Source: Simiduia aestuariiviva (GTDB lineage Bacteria; Pseudomonadota; Gammaproteobacteria; Pseudomonadales; Cellvibrionaceae). Taken from it: 64,000 nucleotides of DNA. Made by a program: the position numbers and the translations under genes. The first letter of the stretch is position 1. Each line of letters starts with the position of its first letter. The notes under the pieces were generated by a model. That model searched no databases, was not told where the DNA came from, and saw only the letters and a list, made by a program, of their open reading frames with translations. Positions 8,757 through 18,900 of this stretch are shown in pieces. Where the stretch lies: the NCBI RefSeq assembly GCF_014192475.1, contig NZ_JACHXZ010000001.1, forward strand, positions 629,819 through 693,818. Reading direction: 5' to 3'.

Positions 8757-9365
8757 ATGCATTGGGCAGACATCGCGCCAGCGGCGGTTACGCTATTTCT
8801 AATTATGGACCCACTCGGCAATGTGCCGATATTCAATGCCGTATTGTCTCGGTTAGATGTAAAACGCCGAACGCCGGTGTTAGCGCGCGAATTGATCATC
8901 GCACTCATCATTTTGGTGCTGTTTTTATTTGCGGGTAATGCCATTCTCGCATTTCTTGGTTTGACTCAGCCGTCGTTGAATATTGCGGGCGGTATTTTGT
9001 TGTTTATCATTTCGTTGCGTATGATTTTTCCCGTGACCCACGATAGCGGGGAAAGCACGGAATCTGACGAGCCATTTATCGTGCCGCTCGCCGTGCCTAT
9101 GATCGCGGGCCCCTCAACCATAGCCGTGCTGTTGTTACTCAGTTCAAACCAACCTGAAAAAATCGCTGAGTGGAGTGTTGCACTGTTGTTGGCCTGGCTG
9201 GGTTCCTCGGCGTTGTTATTGGCTTCGCCATTGATTATGAAAGTCATTGGCACCAAGGGCTCACGCGCACTTGAGCGATTGATGGGAATGATATTGGTGA
9301 TATTGGCCACCCAAATGTTGCTCAATGGTATTAGAGAATTCGTGCTCAGCCTCACAACACCTTAG
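8757..9365 (+). CDS. MarC-family integral membrane protein
   Basis: 202 residues, six hydrophobic helices. The family hallmarks are clear: FLIMDPLGNVPIFNAVL in helix 1 and PLAVPMIAGPSTIAVLLLL in the middle. MarC/UPF0056 proteins lie in the inner membrane and have no settled function; the old link with multiple antibiotic resistance in E. coli was not upheld. ATG 8757 has GGAG at the proper distance. A single gene by spacing. Confidence 0.9.
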   Translation: MHWADIAPAAVTLFLIMDPLGNVPIFNAVLSRLDVKRRTPVLARELIIALIILVLFLFAGNAILAFLGLTQPSLNIAGGILLFIISLRMIFPVTHDSGESTESDEPFIVPLAVPMIAGPSTIAVLLLLSSNQPEKIAEWSVALLLAWLGSSALLLASPLIMKVIGTKGSRALERLMGMILVILATQMLLNGIREFVLSLTTP

Positions 9366-9467
9366 CGCTAGCTGTCATCCACAAGGATCGCGAGTACGTA
9401 CTTAAACCCAGTGCGAGATACGTCGTTCATGCGGTTTGGTCGGCGGTTGCCACAAGGTGCGAATTCA

Positions 9468-9686
9468 ATGCCTCACAGGATAAACCCCAGAAAGTTGCTG
9501 CTCAGTAAATGGACGGCATTAAAACCCACTAATAAAGAGCGCCATTTTTTAGTGGTCAAGATGAACTATGATGAAGATGAAGTCGTTACAGAATGCGTAA
9601 TTGAGGCAGTCATTAGCGGCCGACAGATATCCATGCATTGGCATGAACTTAAAGACGATACAGTGTGGGCGCAGGGCTGGCGGTGA
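9468..9686 (+). CDS. TIGR02450-family small conserved protein
   Basis: 72 residues. The text INPRKLLLSKWTALKPTNKERHFLV...ECVIEAVISGRQISMHWHELKDDTVWAQGWR matches the small tryptophan-containing family TIGR02450, known in many gammaproteobacteria with no assigned function. I start at ATG 9468, where the conserved region begins and AAGG precedes; the frame is open to 9411 but the added residues are not family-like. Confidence 0.85.
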   Translation: MPHRINPRKLLLSKWTALKPTNKERHFLVVKMNYDEDEVVTECVIEAVISGRQISMHWHELKDDTVWAQGWR

Positions 9687-9782
9687 TGTGGCTAGGGCGC
9701 AAGCGGCCGCCATGATGCATCACAAAACTTCTTACGCAGTTAAATTCCGACGAGCTGTTGGCGCTATTACTCTGCGCACTAA

Positions 9783-10178
9783 TCACTGTTGTTTGTCACA
9801 TACTCTGGCGCAAGTGTCACACCGCGCTTGCCCAGTTAGCCAGTAGGATATCCTATAGCGATGCTTGGCAAAAACGCGGTAGGTGGCGTCGGCCACAGGT
9901 TTTATCAGCGGCCAACGCAGCACCTTGAACAATGGGTTTCCAACTAACGCCCAAGCTCTGGCAGTTACATCTAGCCCTAGCAGCAAAGTGCCGTCTGGCG
10001 TTTGTGCGTGAAGTATTTTGTTTGCTTCAGCAACATCTATGTTCGGAAAGCGCGCGGTAAAGTCCTCTTGATGTATGTCTTCAAAGTCCAATACCCCCTG
10101 GCCTCGCTGTTGTAAACAGCGCATTTCGCGCACACACAAAGGACACAGGCTGTCGTAAAAGATGGTCAGTTTGCTCAT
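9783..10178 (-). CDS. DCC-family (DUF393) thiol-disulfide oxidoreductase-like protein
   Basis: 131 residues. The N terminus SKLTIFYDSLCPLCVREMRCLQQR contains the C-x-x-C pair (CPLC) and the YD-x-x-C-x-x-C signature of DUF393/DCC proteins, which have a thioredoxin-like start. Two further Cys pairs near the C terminus (CDTCARVC) are extra. ATG 10178 overlaps the stop of the upstream gene (ATGA), so the two are translationally coupled. Redox partner unknown. Confidence 0.85.
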   Translation of the reverse strand: MSKLTIFYDSLCPLCVREMRCLQQRGQGVLDFEDIHQEDFTARFPNIDVAEANKILHAQTPDGTLLLGLDVTARAWALVGNPLFKVLRWPLIKPVADATYRVFAKHRYRISYWLTGQARCDTCARVCDKQQ

Positions 10179-10624
10179 AGCTGAAGTACCAGATAGATAG
10201 CCAGCGCGTGCAACAGTAAAACACTTGTTGTTAGCCGGCCACGCATGCGCACGTAGGCTGGGGAGCGTCCGGCAAAGCGCTCGGCAAAAAACGTGCTGTA
10301 AACGCAGATCGCTAGCAAAATAAGCCCAAGCACTGGCCGTGTGAGACTTAAAAATAGCGCCCCAACCGCTAGTACCACCAGCAGGGTCGAGGTGATGGAT
10401 AGGGCAGGGTTTGAATTCTGAGGCTGCCAGAGGCTGCCGGCAAGAAAGGTGGTAAGGGCCGTACTGTAGCTGCAAAAGACCAATAAGCCGGGCTGAGCAT
10501 CTTCGCTAATGGCGAGCACGGTTAGCCCGCCCATAAAGGGAATTAGCCCCAAGTAGGCCACAATATAGGTCGTAAACAGCGATGCTGCTTGGGTATTGGC
10601 GCGAGATGAGTAAGTGTGATTCAT
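10175..10624 (-). CDS. DUF3429-family membrane protein
   Basis: 149 residues from ATG 10624, with about five hydrophobic helices. The opening TTYIVAYLGLIPFMGGLTVLAI and the later YSTALTTFLAGSLWQ fit DUF3429, a small membrane family of unknown function that often neighbours DCC proteins. GTG 10651 is an upstream alternative in frame. First gene of a two-gene unit with the DCC protein (4-bp overlap). Confidence 0.78.
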   Translation of the reverse strand: MNHTYSSRANTQAASLFTTYIVAYLGLIPFMGGLTVLAISEDAQPGLLVFCSYSTALTTFLAGSLWQPQNSNPALSITSTLLVVLAVGALFLSLTRPVLGLILLAICVYSTFFAERFAGRSPAYVRMRGRLTTSVLLLHALAIYLVLQL

Positions 10625-10721
10625 GCCTTGTATTACGGAACGAACACACACTTGGATGGCTTTGCTTGCGTGATTTAATGGACCCCGGCTGACGCAGCGA
10701 GTTCAGCCGAGGTACATCGCT

Positions 10722-12494
10722 CTACTTTTGCGCTTCTATCCAGCGCAACATTTTATTTTCTAGCATGCTTAAGGGAAGGGCGCCGTCACTTAAGAGTGCA
10801 TCATGGAAGGCGCGAATATCGAAGGATTTACCCAGTCGCCGTTCGGCCTGCGCGCGCAATTCGCGAATCTTTATCTCGCCCATCTTGTACGACAACGCCT
10901 GTCCGGGCCAGGAGATGTAGCGGTCAACTTCGGCGCGCACGTTGTCTTTGGAGAGCGATGTGTTATCGGCTAAAAAGTCCAGCGCACGCTGGCGGCTCCA
11001 GCCTTGGGAGTGGATGCCGGTATCGATAACCAAGCGACAGGCGCGCCACATCTCGTAGCTCAGGCGGCCAAAATTCTCGTAGGGCGTTTGGTACATATCC
11101 ATTTCGATACCGAGGCGCTCAGCATAGAGACCCCAACCTTCGCCGAATGCACTCAGGTAAAGATTGCGTCGGAAGTTGGGCACATTCTCTAGCTCCTGCG
11201 ATAGCGCGCCTTGTAGATGATGGCCGGGCACTGCTTCGTGCAGCGTTAGTGCAGACAGCTCGTACAAGGGGCGCTGGTCTAGGTTGTGGGTGTTGAGCCA
11301 ATAGGCGCCGCCGCGCACGCCGCCGATGGCTGCGGGGTTGTATGAGGCGGTGGTGTAATTGGGTGCAATTTCTTCGGGCACGGGTACGATGCCATAGGGC
11401 ATGCGCGGTAAGCGGTTGAAAAATGCGGGCAGCTTATAGTCGGCACGCTTGGCGATGTAGGCGGCTTCTTTCAGCAGCGCCTCGGGCGTTTCTGCGTAAA
11501 ACTGAGGGTCGGTGCGCAGGAAGTGTGTGAAGGCATTAAAGTCACCAGTGAAACCGGACTCTTTAATCAGCGCCTGCATTTCGGCTTTAATGCGCTTAAC
11601 CTCTGCCAGACCAATTTGATGTATTTTCTCGGGCGCCATGTCCAAGGTGACGTAGGTGCGAATGGCGTGGCGGTAGTAGTCTTTGCCACCCGGTAATTGC
11701 TCTGCACCTAGACTGTCGGTGGCCGCAGCCAGATAGTCGCCCTCCATGAATTCAGCCACTCGCGCAAAGGCCGGCATGGCCACGTCGGCGATGGCTTGCG
11801 CGCCTTCAGCTTGTAGTTTTTGTTGGGTGGCTGCACTTAAACTGCTGGGCAATTCGGTGAAGGGTTTGTACAGGCTGCTGTTTTTTGGATCGGCATAGAC
11901 TTGTGCGCGCACCGTTGGCGCAATACCTTGGACGACGATTTTTGGCAACACAAAACCACTGGCTATGCCCGCGCGCATATTGGCGAGGTGTTCATCAAAA
12001 TAGCGACCAAAGTCGCGAATGCGGGCAATGTAGTCGCGGTAGTCTTGCTCGGTGCGCATGGCCAAACCGCTGCTGGCCTCGAGCGCTTCTGCGTAAAAGC
12101 TGTAAAAAGTATTGAGTGGAATGCGATCTAAAAATAATTCATTGGCCTCAATACTGTTTTGCAGTACCCAGCTCAGTAATTGACGATTGACGGCGGCCTG
12201 TTTAGAGAGTGATTTTTCGTCAAGCGCTGTTAAACGCGATAATAATTTTCGTTCGGATTTCAATCGGCGCTCGCGATCCGACGCGGTGACACCCGGTAGT
12301 CGATCGTTGTAACCCGCGATCCCCATGCGGCCCGCCATAATCGGGTTTTCAGTGAGACTGTATTGCCAGTGATCCTCAATGATTATTGCTAGCGCTTCGT
12401 CGCCCGATGTGCTGGCCTGCGTCGCGCTGAATGAGAGCAGAAAGCTGAGTAACAGACCGATCGACAAAGTACGGCGATGAAATAACGTGTGCAT
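10722..12494 (-). CDS. DUF885-family exported protein, putative metallo-hydrolase
   Basis: 590 residues. A signal peptide (1-27, ending TQAS) is followed by the DUF885 fold. The diagnostic motif is LTLHEAVPGHHLQ, a HExxPGHH variant of the gluzincin metal site, followed by the downstream GEGWGLYAERLG segment that supplies the third ligand (Glu). Members are often called peptidase-like and a few hydrolyse peptides or similar bonds; the substrate is unknown. ATG 12494 is preceded by GGAG at seven bases. Location: periplasm or outer surface. Confidence 0.88.
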   Translation of the reverse strand: MHTLFHRRTLSIGLLLSFLLSFSATQASTSGDEALAIIIEDHWQYSLTENPIMAGRMGIAGYNDRLPGVTASDRERRLKSERKLLSRLTALDEKSLSKQAAVNRQLLSWVLQNSIEANELFLDRIPLNTFYSFYAEALEASSGLAMRTEQDYRDYIARIRDFGRYFDEHLANMRAGIASGFVLPKIVVQGIAPTVRAQVYADPKNSSLYKPFTELPSSLSAATQQKLQAEGAQAIADVAMPAFARVAEFMEGDYLAAATDSLGAEQLPGGKDYYRHAIRTYVTLDMAPEKIHQIGLAEVKRIKAEMQALIKESGFTGDFNAFTHFLRTDPQFYAETPEALLKEAAYIAKRADYKLPAFFNRLPRMPYGIVPVPEEIAPNYTTASYNPAAIGGVRGGAYWLNTHNLDQRPLYELSALTLHEAVPGHHLQGALSQELENVPNFRRNLYLSAFGEGWGLYAERLGIEMDMYQTPYENFGRLSYEMWRACRLVIDTGIHSQGWSRQRALDFLADNTSLSKDNVRAEVDRYISWPGQALSYKMGEIKIRELRAQAERRLGKSFDIRAFHDALLSDGALPLSMLENKMLRWIEAQK

Positions 12495-12571
12495 GGGTGG
12501 ACTCCAAAATATGCCAAGCCGGCACCATAGCACGGCGTGCGAGCAAGTTGAATCCAGTGAACGCGCTCGCG

Positions 12572-13303
12572 CTATAGCATGGCTTTAAGCAGCAACAAAC
12601 CGCCTGAAGCTACGAGTAATACACGGCAAAACCTCATGAACGCAGCGTCATTGATGCGCAAAGCAATGCGTTTGCCAATCCAAATACCCAGCATCGCCAT
12701 GGGCAGCATGGCCAGCGACAAGGTTAGGGTTTCTAAATGCCATTGACCGAGCCAAGCGTAGGGAATCACTTTTATGGCGTTGAGTACCGCAAAGAAAATG
12801 CTGGCGGTTGCCAACCACTGCAATTTGGGCAGTGCGCGCCCCAGCAAATAAATATTCAGGGGTGGCCCGCCGGCGTGAATGAGCGTGGAGCTTGTGCCTG
12901 CTATTGCCCCCCAAAGCCACGCCGCGCCTTTTAGGCGCGCAAACCACTGCGCGAGTGGTGCCCACAAGCCAAAGAGTATGCACAGTGCGGCCAATATCAG
13001 TTGTAAAGTGGCATCCGACAATTTGCCCATGCCCAAGGATCCCAGCGCAATGCCCACGGCCGCTGCGGGCAGTAGCGCGCGCACGCTTTGCCAATGGGTT
13101 TCGCGATAGTAGTAGTGAATGGCTTTGGCATCCATGACTAACAGCACGGGCAGCATCAGTGCGGCAGCTTGCGGCAATGGCATGATCAAGGCGAGCAACG
13201 GTACCGCCACGACGCCCGCACCACCGGCAAAGCCCGATTTAGAAATGCCCGTTAGAATGACGCCCACGCTGCCGAGTAGCCAAAATACTGGATCGTAAAT
13301 CAC
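12572..13303 (-). CDS. TauE/SafE-family anion exporter
   Basis: 243 residues, eight or so hydrophobic helices. The start FWLLGSVGVILTGISKSGFAGGAGVVAVPLLAL is the classic TauE/SafE (DUF81) repeat, with its counterpart around residue 140 (GTSSTLIHAGGPPLNIYLL). Family members move sulfite, sulfoacetate or related organosulfur anions across the inner membrane. No sulfur genes are near, so the substrate is open. Confidence 0.87.
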   Translation of the reverse strand: MIYDPVFWLLGSVGVILTGISKSGFAGGAGVVAVPLLALIMPLPQAAALMLPVLLVMDAKAIHYYYRETHWQSVRALLPAAAVGIALGSLGMGKLSDATLQLILAALCILFGLWAPLAQWFARLKGAAWLWGAIAGTSSTLIHAGGPPLNIYLLGRALPKLQWLATASIFFAVLNAIKVIPYAWLGQWHLETLTLSLAMLPMAMLGIWIGKRIALRINDAAFMRFCRVLLVASGGLLLLKAML

Positions 13304-13398
13304 GTAAACCTCGCACCGAGTGATGGGGCGACTAGAGTGCTGGAAAGGGCGGGGTGCTGCAAATCTACTTGCCTTGTTTTAAACAAAGGGTGCTTCAA

Positions 13399-14361
13399 TC
13401 AGCGCTGGCTGTGACCCTTCTGGTCGATAAAAGTGGCGTCGGCCGCGCCCATGAGGTCTGCCACATCCTGGTAAGTTTCTGGGTTATAGCTGAGTCGGTA
13501 AACGCTAAAGCGGATATCGTAACCCCGGAGTTCTTGCGCGTTGTATTGGGTCAGGGCTTTCTTGAAGCGATCGAGGCCAATGGCGGCGCCGGCATCATTG
13601 GCGTCGGTCAAGAGCACGCCAAATTTGTCGCCACCGAAGCGCGCAAAAATATCCGATTCGCGAAATACTTCTCGCATTAGCGTGGCGAAGGCGACCAGTG
13701 CATGATCACCCTCAGCGTGGCCAAAATTGCTGTTGATGGGATTGACGCCATTGAGGTCAAACAGCAGCAAGGTGGCGGGATTATCTTTGCGTTTGCATTG
13801 GCTCAACACGTGTGCGGCCAGTGCTGTGAAGCCGCGTCGATTTGAGATTTGAGTCAACGCATCCACGGTATTGGTTGCGCAGGATTCTAGCTCTTGCGCT
13901 GCCATGGCTGCCAAATCGCGCAACAGCGTTAGATCGTCATCGCTAAAATTGCGCGGGCGCTGATCCATGACACACAGGGTTCCCAGACCGCTGCTGCCCT
14001 GAATGTTGAGTGGGCAGCCAGCGTAGAATTGGATGGCACTGGCGCCGGTTACGAGGGGGTTATCGTGAAAACGTTCATCTTCGCAGGCGTTGGGGATGAG
14101 CAGAATGTCGTCGCCCATAATGGCGTGGCCACAAAACGAAATGTCGCGCGGGGTTTCACGAAGATCCCAGCCCTGCCTGGATTTGAACCATTGTCGGTCG
14201 CAATCCACCAGACTGACCAGCGCGGTGGGCACATTAAACAGGCGCTTAGCCATGCGCGTGAGCCGGTCAAAGCGCTCCTCGGGGGCGGTATCGAGTAGAT
14301 TGAGACCGCGCAGGCTCGCCAATCGTTCGGATTCGTCTGGGGGCGTGCCGGGCGCGATCAT
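13399..14361 (-). CDS. GAF sensor with degenerate GGDEF domain
   Basis: 320 residues, cytoplasmic. A GAF domain (about 25-155: ERFDRLTRMAKRLFNVPTALVSLVD ... GTLCVMDQRPR) is joined to a GGDEF domain (about 165-315). The signature reads GGDKF (243-247) with Lys in place of the acidic fourth residue, and the usual D-x-D near the phosphate site reads DLN. The RxxD inhibitory-site motif (RESD) five residues before GG is intact. This pattern suggests c-di-GMP binding with weak or no cyclase activity, which is inference. A long reading frame elsewhere on the other strand is a shadow. Confidence 0.85.
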   Translation of the reverse strand: MIAPGTPPDESERLASLRGLNLLDTAPEERFDRLTRMAKRLFNVPTALVSLVDCDRQWFKSRQGWDLRETPRDISFCGHAIMGDDILLIPNACEDERFHDNPLVTGASAIQFYAGCPLNIQGSSGLGTLCVMDQRPRNFSDDDLTLLRDLAAMAAQELESCATNTVDALTQISNRRGFTALAAHVLSQCKRKDNPATLLLFDLNGVNPINSNFGHAEGDHALVAFATLMREVFRESDIFARFGGDKFGVLLTDANDAGAAIGLDRFKKALTQYNAQELRGYDIRFSVYRLSYNPETYQDVADLMGAADATFIDQKGHSQR

Positions 14362-14455
14362 GCTGGGTTCCTATGCCGGTTGAACGGGGCGCTGAGTGTT
14401 CTCTAAGTCAGCCATAGGAATTGAGCATAGCCAAGATGGCGGCGGCTGCTCGGCC

Positions 14456-15814
14456 CTAAAACAGCGAATGGCTCCCGCTCAGCACGAGTTGGGCAAACCC
14501 CAAATAGATAATGACACCGGTGGCATCCACGATGGTGGTCACCAAGGGGCCCGACGCGGTGGCCGGATCCAACTTGATCTTGGATAAAACAAAGGGCAGA
14601 CACAGGCCAATCAGCGAGCCAGTGAGTACCACGCAGACCATGGCCGCGGCGACGATGACGGCCACCTCTGGCCCACCGCGCAACCAGCCGAGTGCCGATA
14701 CCGCCAGCGCCAGGGTCAGCCCCAGCGCGCCTGCCACGATGATCTCCCGGCCCAGTAATCCCAGCCAGTCGCGCATCTGCACTTCACCGGTGGCGAGCGC
14801 GCGAATCATCAAGGCCGCCGCCTGCGAGCCGGCGTTGCCGCCACTGCCAACCAGCAAGGGCAGAAAAAAGACCAAGGCCACTTGCTGGGCAATGATGTCT
14901 TCAAAAAAGGCGATGCCGGCGCCGGAAAACAGCGCGCCAAACACCAGCATTAGCAACCAGCCAATGCGCTTGAGGTAAAGCTGCCCCAAGCCGATGTTTT
15001 TAAAGGATGAACCCAATGCCGCCACCGACGCACTCTTTTGCGCATCCTCCGTGGCTTCTTCCACAAAGGCATCCATGGCGTCATCGTAGGTAATGATGCC
15101 CACCAGCTTTTGCTCGGCGTCTAACACCGGTACTGCGAGCAAGTCGTAGTGGCGCACAATTTCCGCCACTTTCTCTTGGTCTTCGTCCACCGCCACGCTC
15201 ACGACATCGGTGAGCATGAGCTCGGCGATGGTGGCGTCCGGGCGCGCGAGAATCAGTTGTTTCAGTGACAGGGTGCCGCGCAGCGTGCGGTCTTTGTCCA
15301 CCACATACACCTGGTAGATGGTCTCTTTGTCGGGTGCCTCTAAGCGAATGCGCAGCAGCGCTTTTTTGACGGTCCAGTGGGCGCGCAGGGTGGCGTAATC
15401 CGAGGTCATCAGGGCGCCGGCGGTCTTTTCCGGGTAGCTGGCAAGCCGGCGCACATCCTCGCGTTCGGCTTGCGCCAGGCCCGGTAGAACGGCGTGGCGC
15501 TGCTCCTCGGTCAGGCGGTTGAACAAATCCGCGCGCTCGTCAGACTCCATTTGGGAAAAGAGTGCCGCTAAATCATTGCGAGGCATCACCGCCGCAATCA
15601 TCGCTTGGCGCTCTTCCGACATATAGGAAAACGCCTCGGCGTGGTCGTGCAGGGTCAGTAAGTCCAGCAGCACAGCTGCCTCTTTGGGGCTGAAATCCAT
15701 CATGGCATCGGACAAATCCGCGATATGGCGATGTGCCAGCAGAGCCCGCAATTGGTGCTTGTCGGGCTCTGCCACTAGGTTGACAAGGTGCGTGCGAAGT
15801 TCGGCCTGATCCAT
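14456..15814 (-). CDS. mgtE: MgtE-type magnesium channel/transporter
   Basis: 452 residues from ATG 15814 (AGGA seven bases upstream). Order: MgtE N-domain of superhelical repeats (about 1-125, with LFNRLTEEQRHAVLPGL), two CBS domains (about 130-250, including LLAVPVLDAEQKLVGIITYDDAMD), a linker, then five membrane helices with the conserved PLLVGSGGNAGSQAAALMIRALATGEV. The N and CBS domains sense cytosolic Mg2+ and gate the pore in the known family. Divergent from the hybrid kinase. Confidence 0.93.
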   Translation of the reverse strand: MDQAELRTHLVNLVAEPDKHQLRALLAHRHIADLSDAMMDFSPKEAAVLLDLLTLHDHAEAFSYMSEERQAMIAAVMPRNDLAALFSQMESDERADLFNRLTEEQRHAVLPGLAQAEREDVRRLASYPEKTAGALMTSDYATLRAHWTVKKALLRIRLEAPDKETIYQVYVVDKDRTLRGTLSLKQLILARPDATIAELMLTDVVSVAVDEDQEKVAEIVRHYDLLAVPVLDAEQKLVGIITYDDAMDAFVEEATEDAQKSASVAALGSSFKNIGLGQLYLKRIGWLLMLVFGALFSGAGIAFFEDIIAQQVALVFFLPLLVGSGGNAGSQAAALMIRALATGEVQMRDWLGLLGREIIVAGALGLTLALAVSALGWLRGGPEVAVIVAAAMVCVVLTGSLIGLCLPFVLSKIKLDPATASGPLVTTIVDATGVIIYLGFAQLVLSGSHSLF

Positions 15815-15940
15815 GGGGTTTCCTGCTCGGGTGGTGGCGAGATTGTAGGAACACTGGCCATGAGTTACAACGACCGGCCGAAATTCAGTCACCGGCTATA
15901 CTGGATTGATCACAATCGATCCAATTGCTCGGAGTTCGCT

Positions 15941-18900
15941 TTGCGTCTGGCCCGACTCACATCTTCAGCACTGCCATTAATGTGGGTGCTCATTCTAGTG
16001 CTGGGGCTGGGGCTGGGGCTGAGCGCGGGCGCCATCTATTTAGACCGGCTTAACAGCGAGCGCTACTTGCAAGAGCAGCGCGCATTGGTGTTGCTGCAAG
16101 CCTCCACCTTGCGCGCCCAGATCGAGGGTAATATCAATAGCAATATTCAATCGGTGTTGGGCTTGGCCGCGGTCATTGCGGCGGAGCCAGACATAAACCA
16201 AGAAAAGTTTGCCCGTTACGCCGCCAAAATATTCGCCGGCCGCAATCAATTGCGCAATTTGGGCGGCGCGCCCGATATGGTGATGCAGCTGATGTATCCC
16301 ATGGCCGGAAATGAAGGTGCTATTGGCCTTAACCTCGCCGCCAATGCTGCACAAAAGCAAGCCGCGCTGCGCGCGCGCGAAACCGGAGCCATTGTGGTGG
16401 CAGGACCGGTCAACCTAGTGCAGGGCGGTCAGGCATTTATTGGGCGCATTCCCGTATTTGTGGGTGATGACAATGCGTTCTGGGGCGCGATTTCTGCGGT
16501 GATCGATCTGGATCGCTTTTATCAAGCAAGCGGCGTTTACGATGCGCCGTTGCGCATCGCGCTCAGGGGTAAAGACGGTTTGGGTGCCGAGGGCGAGCTG
16601 TTTTATGGCGATCAAGCAACCTTTGAGAGCGCCCCTATTCTGTTAGATATTGGCCTTGCCACGGGCAGCTGGCAGCTAGCCGCAATGCCCATTGGTGGTT
16701 GGTCTGGATACGCGCCTAATCGCCATTGGTTGCGCGGGGCGTTGGTGTTACTGATCGCGCTGATTCTGGCGCCGCTCGGTTATTCGGTGCTTTTACTGCG
16801 GCGGCGAATTGCAGAGCAGGCGCGGTTGCAGGGTTTATTCAGTCACTCGCCGGTGGGGTTAGCCCTGTGCGATGCCCGTGTTGGTAGGGTGATTGAACAC
16901 AACGGCACCCTGCGAGCGCTCTTGGGTGAGGATGTGCGCGGACAACCTATTGAAGCCGTGTTGCAACCAAATCGCGAGTCGGCGAGCGCTTGGACGGACA
17001 TTTTGGCAGGCGAATTGTCTGCCGTAGAAATGCGCGCGACCCTAGCGGATCAATCCGCCCAGCCACAATCATTGGTGGTGAAAGCGGTGCGGGTGTCGGG
17101 CGCGGGGTCGCAGCCCTATATCTGGGTCATGGTCGAGGATGTCACCGAGCGTGAGCGCACCTCAAGAGAACTTGAAGATACCAACCGCCAACTGAGTTTA
17201 GTTGTCGACAGCACTGGTGTGGGCTTTTGGGATTGGCATATTTTTGCCAAAAAAATCATCGTCAATGACCGCTGGCAGCAGTTGCTGGGTTTGCAATTAA
17301 ACGAAGACCACACCGTTAACGCGGAAGATTGGCAGCAATGGCTGCACCCGCAAGATAAACAACGAATCGAAGAGTTCCTCGCCAAAGCCGCGGTGCTAAC
17401 CGCAGAAAACCTGACCCTAGATTTGCGCATGCGCCACGTTGATGGCCATTGGGTGTGGTTGCACTTTAGCGGTCGCGTGGTGCGTTGGATGGGCGCGAAA
17501 GCGACCCGCATGGTTGGCACGGCCTTGGATATTACTGCAAGCAAACGTGCAGCTCAAAAGTTGATCGAATCGCAGGAGCAGTTAAACAGCTTTTTCTCAC
17601 TTTCTCCCGTGTTTATGGGAATTTCAAATGCCGAGGGTTATTTTGAAGTCGTAAATAATCACTTTGTCACCAAGTTGGGCTACGATCAGGACGCCCTCAA
17701 TAAAATGCGCATTTTGGAGCTTATCCACCCAGAGGATTTAGAGGCAACCAAAGCGGCCATGCGGCGTTTAGGTGCCGGTAAAGAATCGGTTGAATTTACG
17801 TCGCGACTAAGAGCTGCAAATGGTGAGTATTTGTCTTTGGTGTGGAGTACCCGTGCAGATCCCCTGCGCAATAAATTTTATTCCACCGCCGTGGATATGT
17901 CTGAAACTTTGCGCGTCCAGCGGGCCGTCGAAAGGCAGCAGGATATGTTGGAGGCCATGAGCGAACAGGGGCGTATTGGCGCCTGGGAATACGACATTCC
18001 CAGTAAAAAATCTACCTGGTCGTTGATGGCCAAAGAGATCCACGGCGTGCCGCCGGATTTTGATCCAGTGGTAGAGGAGACCATTAAGTTTTATCAAGCG
18101 GCGGGCAGCGCAGAACAAATGACTCAATGCTTGATGCAGGGTTTGAAGGAAGCCAAGCCTTGGCGTATTGAGTTGCCCATCGTAACCGCCGATGGTAAAC
18201 ATCGTTGGGTGGCAAGCACCGGCCGAACGCAAATGAAAAATGGCCGTAATGTTCGAATGTACGGATCCTTTCAAGATATTACCGAGCGAAAGAATGCAGA
18301 ACAGCAATTGCTTGCAGCAAAAGAAGAAGCTGAGCGAGCGGTTAAAGTAAAAGGCGAATTCTTGGCCATGATGAGCCATGAAATTCGAACGCCCCTGAAT
18401 GGCGTTATGGGTATGCTCAATTTATTGAAGCGCACGCCCTTAAATGCCAATCAGTCGCACCATGTGGACATCGCGCAACGCAGTGCCATTACACTATTGA
18501 GCACCATCAACGACATTTTAGATTTTTCTAAAGTGGATGCCGGCAAGTTGGAGTTGGCGCCGCGTCTTTTTGATCTGCGACAGTTGCTTGACGATGTGGT
18601 GCAAATACTCGCACTCTCCGCGCACGAAAAAGGTATTTATCTGGTGCTAGATCAATCACACATACCCAATGTGACGGTTGAGACAGATCCGGATCGGTTG
18701 CGACAAGTTTTAATTAATCTTATTAACAACGCCATAAAATTCACCGAGCAGGGGCAGGTTGTCGTGCGCGCTGAGCTCGATGAATTGCGCCTCAGTGTGG
18801 CCATCATCGACACCGGCATTGGCATGGCTGAAGACACCCTAGCTGATTTATTTACGCCGTTTTCACAGGTGGACAGTTCTTCGACTCGTCGTTTCGAAGG

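Noticed and set aside
8590..8802. 70-codon open frame between the solute-binding gene and marC
   Set aside because: Overlaps the marC start in another frame, no SD, no recognisable sequence.
15860..15940. ATG 15860 as the start of the large hybrid kinase
   Set aside because: Leaves 45 bp to divergent mgtE and adds 27 unstructured residues; TTG 15941 has a far better SD. It cannot be excluded.
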